This document shows, in pieces, positions 21,610 through 30,387 of a stretch of DNA of 64,000 bases. Where the stretch lies: positions 51,492 to 115,491 of the forward strand of contig NZ_JAELXQ010000013.1 in the NCBI RefSeq assembly GCF_016427605.1. The letters run 5' to 3'. The notes below the pieces were generated by a model. That model was given only the letters and a program-made list of their open reading frames with translations. It ran no database searches and was not told the DNA's origin. Numbering within the stretch: position 1 is the stretch's first letter; every line of letters starts with the position of its first letter. The position numbers were made by a program, and so were the translations under genes. This DNA is from Ochrobactrum sp. Q0168. GTDB lineage: Bacteria; Pseudomonadota; Alphaproteobacteria; Rhizobiales; Rhizobiaceae.

Positions 21610-22446
21610 ATGAACGGTCTTGTTAAAACTTTTTTTGGCGGCTTGGCTGCGTCTGTCGCCATTATGGCCACGGGCGCATTGGCGGCGGATCTGATTGAAC
21701 CGCCAGTGGTTCCCGAAGTGGTTGTAGCGCCGCCTGCGGTCGGCGGCTGGTATCTGCGTGGCGATCTCGGCTATTCGAAGCCGAAATTCAAGGATGCGGA
21801 TTATGCGACCATCGATAATTGCGATTGCGGCCCGTCGACATTCGGCAGCAACACACTTTACGGCGATCTGAAAGGTTCCTTCCTGATCGGCGGCGGCGTC
21901 GGCTATCAGCTGACGGATTACTTTCGTACCGATCTGACGGTCGATTACATGACCCGTGCGAAGTTCGAGGGCAATACCTACGGTGAAGCCTGCAACGGCG
22001 ATTTGAACTGTGCATCCGACGAACGCAGCCATTTCTCGGCGCTGTCCATCCTGGCCAATGCCTATGTCGATCTCGGCAACTTTGCTGGCTTCACGCCTTA
22101 TGTGGGCGCCGGTATTGGTGGAACGCGCGTGCGCTGGAACGATATCGAAGATGCGCGCTACGGCGGTTCCGTAGAGGGGGCAGCCAACTGGCGCTTCACC
22201 TATGCTCTCATGGCCGGTGCATCTGTCGATCTGACGCAGAACCTCAAGCTCGATGCGGGTTATCGCTATCGCCACATCAATGGCGGCAAGATGTTCGAGG
22301 GCGGTCAATATCTCGGTGACGGTTACGATAATGGCATGGACGTTCATGACGTGCGCGTCGGCCTGCGCTACATGTTCGGTGGATCGAATGCGCCTTATGC
22401 ACCGCAGCAGGTTTCGACCATTGTGGACGGCCCGGTCTACAAGTAA
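21610..22446 (+). CDS. Outer-membrane beta-barrel protein of the Omp25/Omp31-like family (first of two)
   Basis: 278 residues. A signal peptide (GLAASVAIMATGALAA) precedes WYLRGDLGYSKPKF, the typical first strand of small alphaproteobacterial beta-barrels. Alternating hydrophobic strands follow (GGGVGYQLTDYFRTDLTVDY, YVDLGNFAGFTPYVGAGIG, LKLDAGYRYRHI), and it ends in DVRVGLRYMFGG rather than a terminal aromatic residue. A Cys-containing loop (DNCDCG and CNGDLNC) is unusual and could be disulfide-bonded. Start ATG 21610 has GGGG upstream. The AT-rich upstream region (21480-21600) probably carries its promoter. Confidence 0.85.
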   Translation: MNGLVKTFFGGLAASVAIMATGALAADLIEPPVVPEVVVAPPAVGGWYLRGDLGYSKPKFKDADYATIDNCDCGPSTFGSNTLYGDLKGSFLIGGGVGYQLTDYFRTDLTVDYMTRAKFEGNTYGEACNGDLNCASDERSHFSALSILANAYVDLGNFAGFTPYVGAGIGGTRVRWNDIEDARYGGSVEGAANWRFTYALMAGASVDLTQNLKLDAGYRYRHINGGKMFEGGQYLGDGYDNGMDVHDVRVGLRYMFGGSNAPYAPQQVSTIVDGPVYK

Positions 22447-22469
22447 CGCGACCCCGATATCTGATCGTC

Positions 22470-22499
22470 AAAGGCCCGGTTTTCCGGGCCTTTTTCTTT
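22470..22499 (+). terminator. Intrinsic terminator after the first Omp gene
   Basis: AAAGGCCCGG-TTTT-CCGGGCCTTT stem followed by TTCTTT. Confidence 0.92.
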
Positions 22500-22589
22500 G
22501 CGGCATTTCTTAAATATCTCCCGATTTTTATCAGGCATTAACCATAGGCGTTCATAATTGAGACTATTCTTATGAGCGGGGATCTCATC

Positions 22590-23279
22590 ATGTTTGCGAA
22601 GTGGCGTGCTCTCAACCTGTCGTCTGTTGCTCTGGCGGGTTTCAGCCTTGTATCCGTTGCCTCGGCGGCTGATCTCGATGCTGTTGGATATGAACCTGTC
22701 GTCGAAGCGCAGCCCGTGGAAGTGGGTTCCGGCTGGTATCTGCGCGGCGATCTTGGTTATAACATCTCTTCAAAAACGGGATTGACGGCCCGGGACCAGT
22801 TCGGCAACAGCGTTTCCGAAAGCTTCGATCTGGATAAGAATTTCGTGCCTTCGATCGGTATCGGTTATCAGTTCACCGATTATCTGCGCGCCGATGTGAC
22901 CGGCGGCTATTCCAAGCAGGATCTGGAAGACTTCCCCGCAGAAGCCCGTATCTGGGACATGATGGCCAATGCCTATGTGGACCTTGGCAATTTCTCAGGC
23001 TTCACGCCTTATCTCGGCGGCGGTCTCGGCTTTGCCAATGTGCGTTACAGCTTCGATACGGGCGCTGGCGACTTCAAGTCCGACGACGATTATCGCTTTG
23101 CCTGGGCGCTGATGGCGGGTGTCGGCATCGACGTTGCTTCCAACATCAAGCTCGATCTCGGCTATCGTTACGGCGTCATCAGCAGCGGCGATGTGGTCAG
23201 CGGCAACGGCATCACGATCAGCGACAAGGATATCAAGTCGCATCAGCTGCGCGCCGGTATTCGTTTCACCACCTGGTAA
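22590..23279 (+). CDS. Outer-membrane beta-barrel protein of the Omp25/Omp31-like family (second of two)
   Basis: 229 residues. A signal peptide ending VASAAD, then WYLRGDLGYNISSK, strands such as SIGIGYQFTDYLRADVTGGY and YVDLGNFSGFTPYLGGGLG, and a C-terminal tryptophan (RAGIRFTTW). It is clearly a tandem paralogue of the preceding gene, sharing the YVDLGNF-GFTPY segment, but lacks the Cys loop. Start ATG 22590 has GGGGA eight bases upstream. A terminator separates the pair, so each has its own promoter. The function in adhesion, permeability or immune masking is not readable from sequence. Confidence 0.85.
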   Translation: MFAKWRALNLSSVALAGFSLVSVASAADLDAVGYEPVVEAQPVEVGSGWYLRGDLGYNISSKTGLTARDQFGNSVSESFDLDKNFVPSIGIGYQFTDYLRADVTGGYSKQDLEDFPAEARIWDMMANAYVDLGNFSGFTPYLGGGLGFANVRYSFDTGAGDFKSDDDYRFAWALMAGVGIDVASNIKLDLGYRYGVISSGDVVSGNGITISDKDIKSHQLRAGIRFTTW

Positions 23280-23284
23280 AGGTT

Positions 23285-23368
23285 GTTGCAGGAAACAGCG
23301 CTTTCCGCTATTCCCATCAGTGGGCCACGTCTCCCCACCGAGACGCGTGCTATCTGAGAGGATAGAAA
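23285..23368 (+). ncRNA. serC leader RNA motif (cis-regulatory)
   Basis: Between the Omp gene and serC. Two hairpins are seen: GTCTC-CCCACC-GAGAC at 23329-23344 (extended by CAC/GTG) and CTATC-TGAGAG-GATAG at 23350-23365, whose loop holds part of the serC ribosome site (GAGAGGA), eight bases before the ATG. The position, alphaproteobacterial host and double-hairpin form agree with the serC RNA motif known from comparative genomics. The ligand or mechanism is not established. The upstream limit is approximate. Confidence 0.7.
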
Positions 23369-23372
23369 CAAC

Positions 23373-24548
23373 ATGACGACGATTGCGAAGCCGGTAGTTC
23401 GCCCGGCTAACCCTAATTTTTCATCCGGTCCCTGTGCAAAACGTCCCGGCTGGTCGCTCGATGCGCTGGCCGATGCCGCTCTTGGCCGTTCGCATCGCGC
23501 GAAAATCGGCAAGACCAAGCTGAAGGACGCCATCGACCTTACCCGCGAAATCCTGCAGGTGCCTGCCGATTACCGTATCGGCATCGTTCCGGCATCCGAT
23601 ACCGGCGCTGTGGAAATGGCGCTGTGGTCCATGCTCGGCGCGCGTGGCGTCGATATGGTCGCGTGGGAAAGCTTCGGTTCGGGCTGGGTGACAGATGTGA
23701 CCAAGCAGCTCAAGCTCGAAGATGTGCGCACTTTTGTGGCGCCTTACGGCGAGATTGTCGATTTCAGCCAGGTCGATTTCGACCGCGATGTCGTCTTCAC
23801 CTGGAACGGCACCACGTCCGGCGCGCGCGTTCCGAACGCCGATTTCATCCCGGCGGACCGCAAGGGCCTGACCTTCTGCGACGCCACCTCTGCGGCTTTC
23901 GCGCAGCGTCTCGATTTCGCGAAGCTCGATGTCGTCACCTTCTCCTGGCAGAAGGTTCTGGGCGGCGAGGGCGCGCATGGCATGCTGATCCTCAGCCCGC
24001 GTGCGGTCGAGCGTCTGGAAAGCTACAAGCCTGCATGGCCGCTGCCCAAGATTTTCCGCCTGACTTCCGGCGGCAAGCTGATCGAAGGCATCTTTGTTGG
24101 TGAAACCATCAACACGCCATCCATGCTCTGCGTGGAAGACTATCTCGACGCGCTCAACTGGGCAAAGTCGATTGGCGGGCTTGATGGTCTGGTCGCACGC
24201 GCCGACAGCAATTTTGCTGTTCTGGATGCTTTCGTGGCCAGGACGCCATGGATCGCCAATCTGGCCGCGAAGCCGGAAAATCGTTCCAACACTTCCGTGT
24301 GCCTCACCATTGTCGATCCTGAAGTGGCAGCACTTTCGGCCGAAGCGCAGGCGGCTTTCGCCAAGGGCATCGTCACGGCGCTGGAAAAGGAAGGCGTCGC
24401 CTATGACATCGGCGCTTATCGCGATGCGCCTTCGGGCCTGCGTATCTGGGCCGGTGCGACGGTTGAAACATCCGATCTGGAAGCGCTGACCCATTGGCTC
24501 GACTGGGCTTTTGAAACGCAGAAAGCTGCGCTCAAGGCTGCTGCCTGA
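23373..24548 (+). CDS. serC: Phosphoserine aminotransferase SerC
   Basis: 391 residues, the longer alphaproteobacterial type. The PLP enzyme converts 3-phosphohydroxypyruvate and glutamate to phosphoserine (serine synthesis) and takes part in vitamin B6 synthesis. The N-terminus [15 protein letters not shown] is diagnostic. The PLP-lysine is probably in [15 protein letters not shown] (about residue 195). It is followed by serA after 217 bases that include a short palindromic repeat, and is preceded by the serC leader RNA. Confidence 0.96.
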   Translation: MTTIAKPVVRPANPNFSSGPCAKRPGWSLDALADAALGRSHRAKIGKTKLKDAIDLTREILQVPADYRIGIVPASDTGAVEMALWSMLGARGVDMVAWESFGSGWVTDVTKQLKLEDVRTFVAPYGEIVDFSQVDFDRDVVFTWNGTTSGARVPNADFIPADRKGLTFCDATSAAFAQRLDFAKLDVVTFSWQKVLGGEGAHGMLILSPRAVERLESYKPAWPLPKIFRLTSGGKLIEGIFVGETINTPSMLCVEDYLDALNWAKSIGGLDGLVARADSNFAVLDAFVARTPWIANLAAKPENRSNTSVCLTIVDPEVAALSAEAQAAFAKGIVTALEKEGVAYDIGAYRDAPSGLRIWAGATVETSDLEALTHWLDWAFETQKAALKAAA

Positions 24549-24699
24549 GGCACGCTCCTGCTTAAGCCGTGGCTGGCCCCCGGTTAGGCCACGGCTCGCA
24601 TTCCCAAAATATTTGCAGCATTTCGCCATGAGCTGAAAAGAGCCCAATGCGGTGCCTATCTGCAAGCTCATTGTTTGAAATGCTTGGTCAGGACATGTT

Positions 24700-24747
24700 T
24701 GAGCACATCCCGAAAAGTGGGAAACGGTTTTCGGACAGATGTGCTTA
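24700..24747. repeat. Short palindromic intergenic repeat, copy 2
   Basis: Arms TGAGCACAT/ATGTGCTTA and CCGAAAA/TTTTCGG around GTGGGAAACGG. It belongs to the same family as 7032-7074. It ends 18 bases before the serA start, so it lies in the serA leader if serC and serA are one transcript. Confidence 0.6.
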
Positions 24748-24765
24748 AAACAAAAGGAGGCCCAA

Positions 24766-26367
24766 ATGGCACCTCGCGTTCTCGTATCCGATAAGCTTTC
24801 GCCCACTGCCGTCCAGATTTTCAAGGATCGCGGTGTTGAAGTCGATTACTTGCCCGATCTCGGCAAGGATAAGGAAAAGCTTCTCGAAGTCATCGGTCAG
24901 TATGATGGTCTGGCAATTCGGTCGGCCACCAAGGTCACGGAAAAGCTGATCGCCGCTGCAAAAAATCTCAAGGTTGTCGGTCGCGCCGGTATCGGCGTGG
25001 ACAATGTCGATATCCCCGCAGCTTCGCGTCGCGGCATTATCGTGATGAATACGCCGTTCGGCAATTCGATCACCACGGCGGAACACGCCATTGCGCTGAT
25101 GTTCGCCGTGGCGCGCCAGCTGCCGGAGGCCGATGCGTCCACCCGCGCGGGCAAGTGGGAAAAGAACCGCTTCATGGGCGTGGAAATCACTGGCAAGACG
25201 CTTGGTGTCGTCGGTTGCGGCAATATCGGTTCGATTGTGGCTACGCGCGGCGTCGGCCTCAAGATGCATGTCGTGGCTTTCGATCCGTTCCTGTCCGAAG
25301 CGCGCGCGCAGGAACTGGGTGTGGAGAAAGTTGAGCTGGACGAGCTGCTTGCCCGCGCCGATTTCATCACGCTGCACACGCCGCTCACCGACAAGACCCG
25401 CAATCTCATCAATGCGGAAAGCCTTGCGAAGACCAAGCCGGGCGTTCGCATCGTCAATTGCGCTCGCGGCGGTTTGATCGTTGAAAAGGACCTCATTGCC
25501 GCGCTGAAATCAGGCCATGTGGCCGGTGCCGGTATCGACGTCTACGAAGTCGAGCCTGCGACGGAGAACGAACTTTTCTCCCTGCCGAATGTCGTCTGCA
25601 CGCCGCATCTGGGTGCCTCGACCTCGGAAGCGCAGGAAAATGTCGCGCTTCAGGTTGCCGAACAAATGTCGGACTATCTGACCAAGGGGGCGGTTTCCAA
25701 CGCCATCAACATGCCGTCGATCACGGCGGAAGAAGCGCCGCGTCTACGCCCGTTCGTAAAACTTGCGGAAGTTCTCGGCGCCTTTGTCGGTCAGGTGACG
25801 GACGAGCCGATCGAGGAAGTGGAAGTGCTGTTCGACGGTTCCACGTCCAGCATGAACACGCGCGCGCTTCTAAGTGCTGCTCTGGCGGGGCTCATTCGCC
25901 CGCAGGTGGCCGACGTCAACATGGTTTCGGCTCCGATCATGGTGAAGGAACGCGGCATCATCGTTTCGGAAGTGAAGCGCGACAAGTCCGGTATTTTCGA
26001 CGGCTATATCAAGCTGACCGTCCGCACGACGCTACGCGAGCGCTCCATTGCCGGAACCTGCTTCTCGGATGGCAAGCCGCGCTTCATCCAGATCAAGGGA
26101 ATCAACCTCGATGCCGAGGTTGGTCCGCACATGCTCTATGTCACCAACAAGGACGTTCCGGGCATGATCGGCCTGCTCGGCACAATCTGCGGCAAGCACA
26201 ATATCAACATCGCAAATTTCTCGCTCGGCCGTGATCATCCCGGTGGCGACGCCATTGCCATGCTCTATGTGGATGAACAGATTCCACATGCGGCACTTGA
26301 CGAACTGATGGCTCAAGAGGCAATCAGGGCGGCAACACCGCTTGAGTTCAACGTCGGAGAAGTTTGA
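24766..26367 (+). CDS. serA: D-3-phosphoglycerate dehydrogenase SerA
   Basis: 533 residues, the long type with an extra intervening domain and a C-terminal ACT domain. It oxidises 3-phosphoglycerate to 3-phosphohydroxypyruvate, the first step of serine synthesis. The NAD-binding motif GVVGCGNIGSIVATRG is at about 146-161; catalytic Arg in NCARGGLI, Glu in EVEPATE and His in TPHLGAST are present; the ACT domain covers about 460-533 (DVPGMIGLLGTICGKHNINIANF), implying serine feedback. ATG 24766 is preceded by AAAAGGAGG. The acetyltransferase gene begins four bases after the stop. Confidence 0.97.
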   Translation: MAPRVLVSDKLSPTAVQIFKDRGVEVDYLPDLGKDKEKLLEVIGQYDGLAIRSATKVTEKLIAAAKNLKVVGRAGIGVDNVDIPAASRRGIIVMNTPFGNSITTAEHAIALMFAVARQLPEADASTRAGKWEKNRFMGVEITGKTLGVVGCGNIGSIVATRGVGLKMHVVAFDPFLSEARAQELGVEKVELDELLARADFITLHTPLTDKTRNLINAESLAKTKPGVRIVNCARGGLIVEKDLIAALKSGHVAGAGIDVYEVEPATENELFSLPNVVCTPHLGASTSEAQENVALQVAEQMSDYLTKGAVSNAINMPSITAEEAPRLRPFVKLAEVLGAFVGQVTDEPIEEVEVLFDGSTSSMNTRALLSAALAGLIRPQVADVNMVSAPIMVKERGIIVSEVKRDKSGIFDGYIKLTVRTTLRERSIAGTCFSDGKPRFIQIKGINLDAEVGPHMLYVTNKDVPGMIGLLGTICGKHNINIANFSLGRDHPGGDAIAMLYVDEQIPHAALDELMAQEAIRAATPLEFNVGEV

Positions 26368-26371
26368 AAAT

Positions 26372-26881
26372 ATGACTGAAGAGATGGCACAGCCGGAATG
26401 GCGGCGCATGCACGAGCAGGATATCGAGCGCGTGACTGTGGTAGCCAATGTGGTCCATCTCGACTTTTTCGAGGATGAAGCGGTCTTCAGGGACCGCTTC
26501 AAGCTCTACCCGGCGGGTTGTTTCGTTTATGCCCGTGACAACGACATTCTGGGCTATGGCATCAGCCATCCCTGGAAACTCGATACGGTGCCCGCGCTGA
26601 ATTCCGTTCTCGGCGAATTGCCGGAAGATACCAGCACCTATTACATCCACGATATTGCGCTTTTGCCCGCTGCCCGCTCCGCAGGCGCTGCCACGCGCGT
26701 GCTGGAACTGATGGCCGCCCAGGCCGAAACCGACGGCTTCTTCACCATGTCGCTGGTGGCTGTGAATAACTCCGAAGGTTTCTGGGAAAAGAAGGGCTTT
26801 GTCTCCCGCGATCTGCCAGCGCTCGAAGAAAAGCTGAAAAGCTACTCTGATGACGCTGTCTATATGGTTCGCGCGGGCTAG
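26372..26881 (+). CDS. GNAT-family N-acetyltransferase
   Basis: 169 residues. The acetyl-CoA-binding core is visible as YYIHDIALLPAARSAGAATRVLELM (beta4 and the R/Q-x-x-G-x-A-like loop, although the usual GxG is GAA) followed by VAVNNSEGFWEKKGF. The substrate cannot be told; the gene begins only four bases after serA, so it may be co-expressed with serine synthesis. ATG 26372 follows GGAGAAG at a somewhat long distance; 26384 is an alternative. The stop codon overlaps the first bases of repeat copy D. Confidence 0.82.
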   Translation: MTEEMAQPEWRRMHEQDIERVTVVANVVHLDFFEDEAVFRDRFKLYPAGCFVYARDNDILGYGISHPWKLDTVPALNSVLGELPEDTSTYYIHDIALLPAARSAGAATRVLELMAAQAETDGFFTMSLVAVNNSEGFWEKKGFVSRDLPALEEKLKSYSDDAVYMVRAG

Positions 26882-27020
26882 CTCGCAGATATTCCGCTTC
26901 TGGCGGTCTGCAAATGGCGTGATTTTTCGCTTCCGGTGCTCACGTACGCAAAAGTACGCTCCGCTCCGGGTCTCAAATCCCACCATTTTCGCCTCGCCAT
27001 AAACGGAATCTCAAGCGAGC
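26881..27020. repeat. Long palindromic repeat, copy D (Bru-RS-like)
   Basis: A 140-bp palindrome with arms GCTCGC ... GCGAGC and ATTCCG/CGGAAT near the ends, and the shared core GGTGCTCACGTACGCAAAAGTACGCTCCGCTCCGG. It starts within the stop codon of the preceding acetyltransferase gene. Confidence 0.75.
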
Positions 27021-27113
27021 TAAGCGCCTCTTCTGTCCACGGTGTTCGCAAAAATCGTGATTTTTTTGCACGAAAGAGTCGCGCAAGCGGGATTCAGTCT
27101 GTATAGAGACGAG

Positions 27114-27173
27114 GGATCAGCACCCCGTGAACCTTTCGGGGAAGCTTGCGATCCTTGGGCTATCAACGGCCAA
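27114..27173 (+). other. Structured leader upstream of purA, unassigned
   Basis: Nested pairing GGATC (27114-27118) with GATCC (27150-27154), enclosing CCCCG-TGAACCTTT-CGGGG, is followed by a second hairpin TTGG/CCAA at 27155-27173. It lies 85-140 bases before purA. I do not recognise a known riboswitch class. A TATAGA-like -10 at about 27103 would place it at the start of a transcript (inference). Confidence 0.4.
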
Positions 27174-27186
27174 TAGTTAGTTTTAC

Positions 27187-27230
27187 GCATTTCCGAACGC
27201 AAAACCGCTTCACACTTTTGCTGGAAATGC
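27187..27230. repeat. Short palindromic intergenic repeat, copy 3
   Basis: GCATTTCC ... GGAAATGC arms with AAAACCGCTTCACACTTTT inside, ending 27 bases before purA. It is related to 7032-7074, with the outer arm sequence different. Confidence 0.6.
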
Positions 27231-27257
27231 TTCATGCCGACCGAGGAGTTTTCTTAA

Positions 27258-28547
27258 ATGGCAAATGTGGTTGTCGTCGGGTCGCAATGGGGCGACGAGG
27301 GCAAGGGTAAGATCGTGGACTGGCTGTCCGAACGCGCCGATGTCATCGTGCGCTATCAGGGCGGTCATAATGCCGGTCATACGCTTGTTATCGATGGCGT
27401 CAGCTACAAGCTTTCGCTGCTGCCGTCCGGTCTGGTACGCGGCAAGCTCAGCGTCATCGGCAACGGCGTCGTCGTCGATCCGCATCATTTCGTCTCTGAA
27501 GTCGCGAAGCTGCGCGCACAGGGTATCGAGATTTCTCCCGACGTTCTGCGCATTGCCGAAAACGCGCCGCTCATTCTGTCGATCCACCGCGATCTCGATG
27601 CCATGCGCGAAGGCTCCAATTCGGGCCTCAAGATTGGCACCACCAAGCGCGGTATCGGCCCTGCCTACGAAGACAAGGTCGGTCGTCGCGCCATCCGCGT
27701 CATCGATCTGGCCGAGCCGGAAACGCTGGAGCCCAAGGTTGAGCGCCTGCTGTCGCACCACAATCTGCTGCGCCGCGGCATGGGCCTTGAGGAAATCGCC
27801 GTTGAGACGATCCTTAACGAACTGACCTCGGTTGCCGACGAAATCCTCCCCTATATCGATCAGGTCTGGCGCGTGCTCGATGAGCGCCGCAAGGCTGGCG
27901 ACCGCATCTTGTTCGAAGGTGCGCAGGGTGCTCTGCTCGACAACGACCATGGCACCTATCCGTTCGTAACCTCCTCCAACACCGTGGCCGGTCAGGCTGC
28001 TGCCGGTTCGGGTCTTGGCCCGACAGCCATCGGCTATGTGCTCGGCATCACCAAGGCCTACACGACCCGCGTTGGCGAGGGTCCGTTCCCGACGGAACTG
28101 CACGATGAAATCGGCGAATTTCTCGGCACCAAGGGTCATGAATTCGGCGTGGTGACGGGCCGCAAGCGCCGCTGCGGCTGGTTCGACGCCGTTATCGTGC
28201 GCCAGACGGTTCGCACTTCCGGTATCACCGGCATTGCGCTGACCAAGCTCGATGTTCTCGATGGTCTGGACGAAATCAAGATCTGCGTTGCCTATGAACT
28301 CGACGGCAAGCGTATCGATTATCTGCCGTCCTCCATGGGCGCGCAGGCGCGCGTCAAGCCGATCTATGAAACGCTGCCGGGCTGGTCGGAAACGACCGCA
28401 GGCGCCCGTTCTTGGAACGATCTTCCGGCGCAGGCTGTCAAATATGTGCGCCATATCGAAGAACTGATCGGCGCTCCGGTGGCCATGCTGTCTACCAGCC
28501 CGGAACGCGAGGACACCATCCTCGTCACCGATCCGTTCCAGGATTGA
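27258..28547 (+). CDS. purA: Adenylosuccinate synthetase PurA
   Basis: 429 residues. PurA condenses IMP with aspartate using GTP, the first committed step to AMP. The N-terminal P-loop [16 protein letters not shown] with the catalytic Asp and the [11 protein letters not shown] loop are diagnostic. [36 protein letters not shown] and the C-terminal guanine-binding [16 protein letters not shown] region are present. It is a single-gene unit with a structured leader and a strong terminator. Confidence 0.98.
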   Translation: MANVVVVGSQWGDEGKGKIVDWLSERADVIVRYQGGHNAGHTLVIDGVSYKLSLLPSGLVRGKLSVIGNGVVVDPHHFVSEVAKLRAQGIEISPDVLRIAENAPLILSIHRDLDAMREGSNSGLKIGTTKRGIGPAYEDKVGRRAIRVIDLAEPETLEPKVERLLSHHNLLRRGMGLEEIAVETILNELTSVADEILPYIDQVWRVLDERRKAGDRILFEGAQGALLDNDHGTYPFVTSSNTVAGQAAAGSGLGPTAIGYVLGITKAYTTRVGEGPFPTELHDEIGEFLGTKGHEFGVVTGRKRRCGWFDAVIVRQTVRTSGITGIALTKLDVLDGLDEIKICVAYELDGKRIDYLPSSMGAQARVKPIYETLPGWSETTAGARSWNDLPAQAVKYVRHIEELIGAPVAMLSTSPEREDTILVTDPFQD

Positions 28548-28558
28548 TCTGTTTTAAC

Positions 28559-28603
28559 GCATGTCTTTATCCCGAAACCGGTTCCCACTTTCGGGAGACA
28601 TGC
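28559..28603. repeat. Short palindromic intergenic repeat, copy 4
   Basis: GCATGTCT ... AGACATGC arms with CCCGAAA/TTTCGGG inside and CCGGTTCCCAC at the centre. It sits between purA and its terminator. Confidence 0.65.
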
Positions 28604-28625
28604 TTTAGATCGCGCTATTGATCAA

Positions 28626-28662
28626 CCCGAAGCAGTTTTGCATAAACTGCTTCGGGTTTTCA
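28626..28662 (+). terminator. Intrinsic terminator downstream of purA
   Basis: 13-bp stem CCCGAAGCAGTTT/AAACTGCTTCGGG with a TGCAT loop, followed by TTTTCAGTTTTC. The remaining bases to 28878 hold no visible feature except the presumed promoter of the next gene. Confidence 0.92.
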
Positions 28663-28878
28663 GTTTTCAGGCGTCGCAGTGGCATCCGGTGGTTCAGATT
28701 GGCCAGAAAATGCCCGAAGCGTTGTCGAATCTGCCGCTATTTCGCCTCATCGTTTTGAAAAGCTTCGCTTAATTACTGCCAGACACTTTGCTTTCCCTTG
28801 ATTATTGTGATTATTGGGACATTTAATTGCATCCAGTGCTTGTAGTATCTGAACGGGCGATAAACCGGGTAAGACGGA

Positions 28879-30324
28879 ATGGCGGATTTTGTAGCTGTAC
28901 TGAAAAAGACAATTGATGCGCAGGCGGACAAATCGCCTGAATTGCGCCAGCGCGTTTACGCGAAGGCGCGCGCGACGATTGAACAGAAGCTTGTGACGGC
29001 AAATGCCTCGCAGGCTGTGGCGGTACGCCAGCGCAATATTCTTGAAGATGCGATTGCCGAAGTTGAAGCCTTTTATGCGCCTCCCGCTGCCGTCGCGGCC
29101 TCGGATCCCGTCGATGATGCGCTCGAAGATTTTCTACAGGAAGCGAATCACGGTGTAAACGCCACGCGCGCGCACCATGATGAGGAAGACGATGCCGCCT
29201 TTTCTGCCGCACCGGCTGCGGAGCGTCACGACCATGTGTCGGAACAGGACGCAGATACGTCGTTTAGCGCGGAACGCAGCGGCGATTGGAAAATCGACCG
29301 CGCCAAGGAAAAGGCGCAAGCACGCCGTAGCGAATATATCGAGCGCAGTGCAGTCCGCGAAAAGCGCTCCTATAAGGGCTTGATTGCCGGTCTTGTTGCT
29401 CTGCTTGTGCTTGGCGGTGCGGGTTATGGCGTCTGGGCCAACAAGGACAAGATCCAGGAACTCGCATCGAGCCTCGGGCGCAATGATGCGCCGTCCACGC
29501 CTGCTGGCAGCGGCGGCGACAGCTCTGCGACACCGCCCCCGGCCGACAATAATACGGCTGGTAACGAAACCACGCCGACGCCTGAACCGCAGCCGCAACA
29601 ACCGGCAGGCGAACAGAAGCTTACCCAGCGTTTGCTGCCGGATGGCAGCGAGACCGATGAAGGTCCGGCTGGCGGCGCGCCGGGTCTTGGCGAAGGCAAG
29701 TCCACGGCAGCATCCACGCCGTCCGCTTCTCCCGCTGGTTCGCAGGCAACACCGGGCGAGCAGACGCCAGCTTCGCAGCAGACCGTAGCAGTCGGCCAGC
29801 AGGCGCTGCTTTATGAAGAGCGCGGCAGCACCGAGTCCGGTTCTGTGGAAAAGGGCAACGTCGTCTGGTCGGTCATTCAGGAAAGCCCCGGTGACGGACA
29901 GCCGGAAGAACCCGCGGTGCGCGGTACGGTGACGATGCCGACGAGCAATGTTCAGCTGAAGATGACGATCCGCAAGAATACGGATCAGTCTATTCCGGCC
30001 AGCCATCTGATCGAGATGGTGTTCACCGTTCCGGATGGCTTCTCCGGCGGCGCAATCGACAATGTTCAACGCATCACCTTCAAGGATACGGAACAGGCGG
30101 CGGGCAACCCGCTGATCGCGGTTCCGTCCAAGATCGCAGATAATTTCTTCATCATCTGGCTCAACGATGCCCGCACCGCGCAGGACACCAACCTGTCGCT
30201 GATGCGCCGTCTGCAATGGATCGATATTCCGGTATCCTATCGCAATGGTCGCCGTGCGCTGATCAGCCTTGAAAAAGGTGTGCCGGGCGAAAAAGCCTTC
30301 ACCGACGTTCTGGGCGCCAATTAA
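28879..30324 (+). CDS. Unrecognised single-pass membrane protein with extracytoplasmic domain
   Basis: 481 residues. The N-terminal 60 residues are helical (ADFVAVLKKTIDAQADKSPELRQRVYAKARATIE). An acidic, His-containing region and a basic stretch follow, then one membrane helix (about 166-185, GLIAGLVALLVLGGAGYGVW), then a 130-residue Pro/Gly/Ser/Thr-rich linker, then a C-terminal beta-rich domain (about 310-481, VVWSVIQESPG, LIEMVFTVPDGFSG, NFFIIWLND). I recognise no catalytic motif. The layout suggests a cytoplasmic helical module connected to a periplasmic domain. It is monocistronic. In related genomes such proteins are usually called hypothetical. Confidence 0.8.
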   Translation: MADFVAVLKKTIDAQADKSPELRQRVYAKARATIEQKLVTANASQAVAVRQRNILEDAIAEVEAFYAPPAAVAASDPVDDALEDFLQEANHGVNATRAHHDEEDDAAFSAAPAAERHDHVSEQDADTSFSAERSGDWKIDRAKEKAQARRSEYIERSAVREKRSYKGLIAGLVALLVLGGAGYGVWANKDKIQELASSLGRNDAPSTPAGSGGDSSATPPPADNNTAGNETTPTPEPQPQQPAGEQKLTQRLLPDGSETDEGPAGGAPGLGEGKSTAASTPSASPAGSQATPGEQTPASQQTVAVGQQALLYEERGSTESGSVEKGNVVWSVIQESPGDGQPEEPAVRGTVTMPTSNVQLKMTIRKNTDQSIPASHLIEMVFTVPDGFSGGAIDNVQRITFKDTEQAAGNPLIAVPSKIADNFFIIWLNDARTAQDTNLSLMRRLQWIDIPVSYRNGRRALISLEKGVPGEKAFTDVLGAN

Positions 30325-30342
30325 AACGCGAGTATTGGAATG

Positions 30343-30369
30343 AAAAAGGCCGCGCTGAGCGGCCTTTTT
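30343..30369. terminator. Bidirectional terminator between convergent genes
   Basis: AAAAAGGCCGC-GCTGA-GCGGCCTTTTT. The A- and T-runs make it active on both strands, serving the 481-residue gene and the pyrophosphatase gene (stop at 30388). Confidence 0.92.
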
Positions 30370-30387
30370 GTTTGAAGAGTTTCGGCG

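Noticed and set aside
23421..24824. A 467-codon open frame antisense to serC
   Set aside because: Shadow of serC; it runs through the short palindromic repeat and has no start signal.
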